Assembly: GCA_937934635.1 (NCBI GenBank)
Contig: CALGZD010000330.1
Location: 1-6,399 of the forward strand
Length of the DNA stretch: 6,399 bases
Direction of reading: 5' to 3'
From: an uncultured Deinococcales bacterium
Lineage (GTDB): Bacteria > Deinococcota > Deinococci > Deinococcales > Trueperaceae
Part shown: positions 6,073 to 6,399 of the stretch, one piece after another
Numbering within the stretch: the stretch's first letter is position 1
Layout of the letters: every line of letters starts with the position of its first letter
Notes under the pieces: generated by a model
The model's input: only the letters and a program-made list of their open reading frames with translations
Told to the model about the DNA's origin: nothing
Databases searched by the model: none
Translations under genes and position numbers: made by a program

Positions 6073-6336
6073 CGAGATTTAGGAAGCTTTGAATTTCCAA
6101 AGGGCAAGCTCAACTTTTATGACATGTTGTGGTTTCAAGGCACAATGAGTTTACAAGCAAACGTACTTTTTGAAAAACAGGGTTGGGACTTTGTTTTTGA
6201 ACTACAAAAGCAGTTAGAAGAAAATGGTTTGAAATATAGTACTAGACCCAAAAGAGGTGAGTTGACGAAAGTTTTGATGGGGCTCGAGCCTGACTTTAAA
6301 GAGTGGTTCAGCCACTTTGCTAAATCTGCATCATAG
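6073..6336 (+). pseudogene. C-terminal part of the HExxH gene, beyond an in-frame TAG
   Basis: This is in the same frame as the preceding part, with 87 codons between TAG 6070-6072 and TAG 6334-6336. Joined, the product would be 316 residues. The translation (RDLGSFEFPKGKLNFYDML, then an amphipathic stretch around VLFEKQGWDFVFELQKQL) reads as the helical end of a folded domain, not random sequence. The first internal ATG in frame (6124) has no Shine-Dalgarno, so independent translation is unlikely. A CAG to TAG change (Gln to amber) would explain the break; sequencing error, suppression or readthrough are alternatives. Downstream, the terminal TAG is followed by CTG and an in-frame TAA (6340-6342). 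Confidence 0.65.
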
Positions 6337-6340
6337 CTGT

Positions 6341-6346
6341 AAGGAG
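6341..6346 (+). promoter_or_regulatory. Ribosome-binding site of the 6353 gene
   Basis: AAGGAG lies 6 bases before the ATG at 6353. It is the strongest Shine-Dalgarno in the window and fixes that start against the overlapping out-of-frame ATG at 6357, whose frame stops after eight codons. It overlaps the in-frame TAA that follows the previous gene. Confidence 0.8.
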
Positions 6347-6352
6347 ATTCTA

Positions 6353-6399
6353 ATGAATGAACAAAAAATTCTGTCAGCCTTAAGTCAAAGCTGGACTAT
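6353..6399 (+). CDS. Start of an unidentified gene, cut by window end
   Basis: The reading frame begins MNEQKILSALSQSWT and runs off the window after 15 codons. It follows the preceding gene by 16 bases with a strong ribosome-binding site, so the two are probably co-transcribed. Too little is visible to name a family; the first residues look like an amphipathic helix of a soluble protein, with no signal peptide. Confidence 0.7.
   Translation, partial: MNEQKILSALSQSWT

Noticed and set aside
6124..6336. Independent small gene starting at ATG 6124
   Set aside because: No Shine-Dalgarno precedes it, and it is in the same frame as the upstream gene, with coding-like sequence between the TAG and this ATG.

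Overview
The window is AT-rich bacterial DNA with tightly packed genes. It holds an envelope module on the left, two minus-strand genes of membrane-anchored proteins in the middle, and on the right a putative zinc-peptidase gene broken by an in-frame stop, followed by the start of another gene. The lineage is not clear. A DUF5693 gene directly followed by csaB is a pair I associate with bacteria that anchor SLH-domain envelope proteins to pyruvylated wall polymer (Firmicutes/Negativicutes, Cyanobacteria, Deinococcota). The long minus-strand protein carries a YhcB/ZapG-like (DUF1043) membrane-plus-coiled-coil signature, which is typical of Gammaproteobacteria. Either one assignment is misleading or the segment is mosaic.

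Layout: 1-1211 (+) is the 3' part of a multi-pass membrane protein of the DUF5693 family. 1218-2198 (+) is csaB, a polysaccharide pyruvyl transferase, 6 bases downstream and probably co-transcribed. 2193-2762 (-) is a small secreted, C-terminally anchored beta-domain protein whose 3' end overlaps csaB tail to tail. 2763-3173 is non-coding and holds a good sigma70-type promoter for that gene plus a convincing intrinsic terminator for the gene to its right. 3174-4931 (-) is a 585-residue protein with one N-terminal membrane helix, a pentapeptide repeat region, a YhcB-like coiled coil and a long Ser/Asp/Glu-rich, probably disordered tail. 4932-5385 is non-coding and contains a decaying 15-bp tandem array. 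5386-6336 (+) is one reading frame for an HExxH protein cut by TAG at 6070-6072. 6353-6399 (+) is the beginning of a further gene with a strong ribosome-binding site.

How the genes work together: DUF5693 and CsaB probably act together in adding pyruvate to a cell-wall polymer and so in retaining envelope proteins. The other genes are not visibly part of that pathway. The most striking unifying feature is not a gene but a repeat habit: 15-bp-period direct repeats occur at four separate places between about 4650 and 5545, two coding and two non-coding.
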